Under the pieces are notes generated by a model. The model saw only the letters and a list, made by a program, of their open reading frames with translations, did not search any database and was not told where the DNA came from. Below, piece after piece: positions 62,225-64,000 of a DNA stretch of 64,000 bases. Positions within the stretch are counted from its first letter, which is position 1; each line of letters begins with the position of its first letter. This DNA comes from Pseudobdellovibrionaceae bacterium (lineage in GTDB: Bacteria > Bdellovibrionota > Bdellovibrionia > Bdellovibrionales > UBA1609). The position numbers and the translations under genes were made by a program. Where the stretch lies: positions 42,759 through 106,758 of the forward strand of contig CANEZP010000015.1 in the NCBI GenBank assembly GCA_947444305.1. The letters run 5' to 3'.

Positions 62225-64000
62225 TCTTCCTCCCCGGCCCCGGCTTTTTCGCTGTTGGCCGGCTGGCGAACGGCGGGCGCGGTCGTCTCCGGATCAACGC
62301 TCGGGGGCGCGGCTGGTAGGCCGGCGAGCATGGCCACCGATTGCGGAGATAAAGAATCGGTATTAACTAAATAGCGAGCAATTTTTTGCGCAAGCTGCGT
62401 ATCACCGAGCTCACCGGCACGCTTCACGAGCAAGTTGCCCGTCTTTACGTAAGTCTCGCGCGAGGGCATGTCGCGCCACTGCTCAAATAAATCACGAAGC
62501 TGTTTGCGATCGGCAAAACCGGCCCAGCGGCGGGCCGCTTCGATTTTGAGAAGTTCCGGCGCTTCGGGCGATAGCAACAATGAGCTGAACAAATGTCCCG
62601 AAGCTTTTTTATCGTCTTTTTGTAATTTCAGATTTGCGCGAAAGAACGTGCGCCAGTCGTCGCTGCGAACCGCTTCCGAGAAAGACAAGTAATCAACCTG
62701 ACCTTCGTTGCGGCATTCGAGCGCGAGCACGCGTGCCAATGCATCGTTATCCATGTCGAAGTCGACTTCGTTCGTGCGCTCTTCACCGGCGTGAACTTGC
62801 GCACAGGCCTGGCTCTTCAGCGCGGCGCAACCCGTTTGCAGTTGCTGCGCGCATACCCAAGCGCTCAGGTCACGGCCCTCCGTCTCGGGTAAAACGGTTA
62901 CGGCTTGCAATAAAGCGGCGTCGGCTTCTTTTTCTTTGTAACCGTTAAACAAGGCCTTCGTGCGCTGGACTAAACTAAATTCGGCGAGTGCCTTTTGATT
63001 GACCAAACCATCGAGCAGGGAAAGCGCTTTGCCGTAGTTCGCTTGTTTCATGAAGTGGCGCACGCCCCAAACTTCTAAGTAGCCGCTACCCGTGGGCGCG
63101 CCGTCTAAACTTTCTTCGACCGCTCCCCAGTCTTCTTCCGACCACTTACCGATCACTTGGCTCATTTTGCATTCGGGCCCTTCGGGCGCGTCTTCGCAGA
63201 CTTGATCTAAGTAAGTATTGGAAACATCGGGATCATCAACGTAAACGAAAGCCTGAGCCAGGTAAGTCATTGGGCCGACCGGTGTTTGCGAAGCGATCTC
63301 GCGTTCTACCTCGGCTTCGAGGCAAGGGCGATCGGCAAGGCCGGCCGCGTACAAGGTCATCGCTAAATTCAATCGTTCGTGCTCTTTCGGCTCTTCGCCG
63401 TCGAGCATATTCTTATTCACCACTTCGCAAGCGCCGCCGTCACGTTCCATGATCGCCGCGACCGACGAATCGGCCTTCAATTTGTCGACCACGCCGCGCA
63501 CTTGCACCACCGAAAAAAGCGATGCGGATGCGAACGCGAAAACAAAAACGCCGCGGACCAAACCTTTTTCCCACAGCGCGGGACCGGTAACTCCGGCCGA
63601 GACCCGGGAAATTACGATCGTATCGCAAACGCGATCGTGCATCGGCCGGCGTTTGTTGTTCGAGAAAATGGCCAGCATCGGTAAACCGAATAAAAGTAAT
63701 TCGGCAACCCAAAACCACGCGCGCATGAAGCAGTCCCAGCAAGACAAGCGCTCGCCTTCGAACATCGGTACCACTTGCAAATCGAAAAGCATTTTGCCGA
63801 ACGTCGCGCGGAAGAAATAATGCAGGAAAGTTTGGTAAGCCAGCAACAAGCCTAGGGCGACGCCGACCATGCCGGTCACCGTCGAAATGAATTCGCTTTC
63901 GGAACCCATTAGGAAACTGGTGGTCATCACCGAGCGAAGCGGCGAACTCAGGAGATAATAAACCGGCGCGAGAACAACGCAAACGTCGACGATGACGGCA
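62221..64000 (-). CDS. RDD-domain membrane protein with helical-repeat tail, 5' truncated by window edge
   Basis: The frame stays open to the right edge (593 codons visible), so the true start lies outside; a GTG/ATG at 63930/63927 is internal. The visible N-terminus (DVCVVLAPVYYLLSSPLR) is membrane helix 1 of an RDD domain, followed by ALGLLLAYQTFLHYF, GKMLFDLQVVP and MHDRVCDTIVIS, which are typical RDD features. One more helix (GVFVFAFASASLFSVVQV) leads to about 380 mostly helical, TPR/Sel1-like residues with several Cys, ending in a Pro/Ala-rich tail. The large tail is probably periplasmic and could recruit substrates for the coupled rhomboid. Confidence 0.78.
   Translation of the reverse strand, partial: AVIVDVCVVLAPVYYLLSSPLRSVMTTSFLMGSESEFISTVTGMVGVALGLLLAYQTFLHYFFRATFGKMLFDLQVVPMFEGERLSCWDCFMRAWFWVAELLLFGLPMLAIFSNNKRRPMHDRVCDTIVISRVSAGVTGPALWEKGLVRGVFVFAFASASLFSVVQVRGVVDKLKADSSVAAIMERDGGACEVVNKNMLDGEEPKEHERLNLAMTLYAAGLADRPCLEAEVEREIASQTPVGPMTYLAQAFVYVDDPDVSNTYLDQVCEDAPEGPECKMSQVIGKWSEEDWGAVEESLDGAPTGSGYLEVWGVRHFMKQANYGKALSLLDGLVNQKALAEFSLVQRTKALFNGYKEKEADAALLQAVTVLPETEGRDLSAWVCAQQLQTGCAALKSQACAQVHAGEERTNEVDFDMDNDALARVLALECRNEGQVDYLSFSEAVRSDDWRTFFRANLKLQKDDKKASGHLFSSLLLSPEAPELLKIEAARRWAGFADRKQLRDLFEQWRDMPSRETYVKTGNLLVKRAGELGDTQLAQKIARYLVNTDSLSPQSVAMLAGLPAAPPSVDPETTAPAVRQPANSEKAGAGEEE

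Overview
The window looks like chromosomal DNA of a Gram-negative, diderm bacterium, most likely a member of the Bdellovibrionota (Bdellovibrio-like). This is inferred from gene content, not from a marker gene. There are many exported hydrolases: S8, S41, matrixin-like and rhomboid proteases, two patatin-like proteins, an SGNH hydrolase, an exo/endonuclease-phosphatase lipoprotein and a lytic transglycosylase. There are also many lipoproteins and beta-barrel proteins, a type IVa major pilin, Lnt, a short bifunctional PutA, and many lineage-type secreted proteins with no recognisable family. Composition is moderately GC-rich and fairly even, apart from a more AT-rich stretch around 18.1-19.4 kb. 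No prophage, CRISPR array, rRNA operon or large mobile element is present.

Layout. 1-1092: 3' truncated gene (-) for an exported protein resembling leucyl/phenylalanyl-tRNA-protein transferase. 1205-1636: dCMP deaminase (+). 1643-6597: a minus-strand run of six genes (beta-barrel, lipoprotein, SGNH hydrolase, patatin, SDR, Tyr-rich secreted protein). 6766-8663: AI-2E family permease facing a stand-alone archaeo-eukaryotic-primase-like protein. 8860-13395: two sensor histidine kinases in tandem, the second a multi-PAS hybrid kinase. 13484-18097: small exported proteins, a LysR regulator divergent from an LprI-like protein with a candidate operator between them, and an S41 protease. 18098-20079: sparse region with an orphan membrane protein, direct repeats copying the 3' end of the adjacent tRNA-His, and that tRNA. 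20146-24981: BON-MscS channel, FecR-domain protein, WaaE-like glycosyltransferase, a beta-barrel and a small secreted protein.

25100-28447: chaperone genes in the order dnaJ then dnaK (-), with three 20-bp palindromes at an exact 32-bp period just after dnaK. 28609-31091: a membrane protein, a protein with a possible TPR-like C-terminus, and pilin (-). 31295-33988: clpS-clpA (+). 34144-37426: a tightly coupled three-gene operon (lipoprotein, EEP nuclease-like lipoprotein, beta-barrel). 37423-43593: membrane-bound GltB-like FMN protein, lytic transglycosylase, subtilase and a secreted protein. 43748-44820: REP-associated tyrosine transposase with two REP-like elements beside it. 44821-49636: zinc-ribbon membrane protein, then lnt-mutS2. 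49640-55669: lipoprotein, internally duplicated acidic protein, two small proteins, a long coiled-coil protein ending in an alpha-crystallin domain, a frameshifted methyltransferase-like gene, a small coiled-coil protein and a matrixin-like protease. 56341-59298: putA. 59378-64000: patatin-like protein, rhomboid protease, and an RDD protein running off the right edge.

How the genes fit together. Protein quality control is concentrated here (DnaJ, DnaK, ClpS, ClpA, the coiled-coil sHSP, an S41 protease and a rhomboid). Many other genes build or remodel the envelope (Lnt, Slt, WaaE-like transferase, MscS, beta-barrels, pilin) or process external polymers. That combination suits a predatory or scavenging diderm. 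PutA suggests amino-acid-fuelled metabolism. The most unusual items are the exported Aat-like protein, the coiled-coil/sHSP fusion, the orphan AEP-like primase, the 32-bp palindrome array after dnaK, the tRNA-derived repeats, and the nested inverted repeat that holds the stop codons of two convergent genes.
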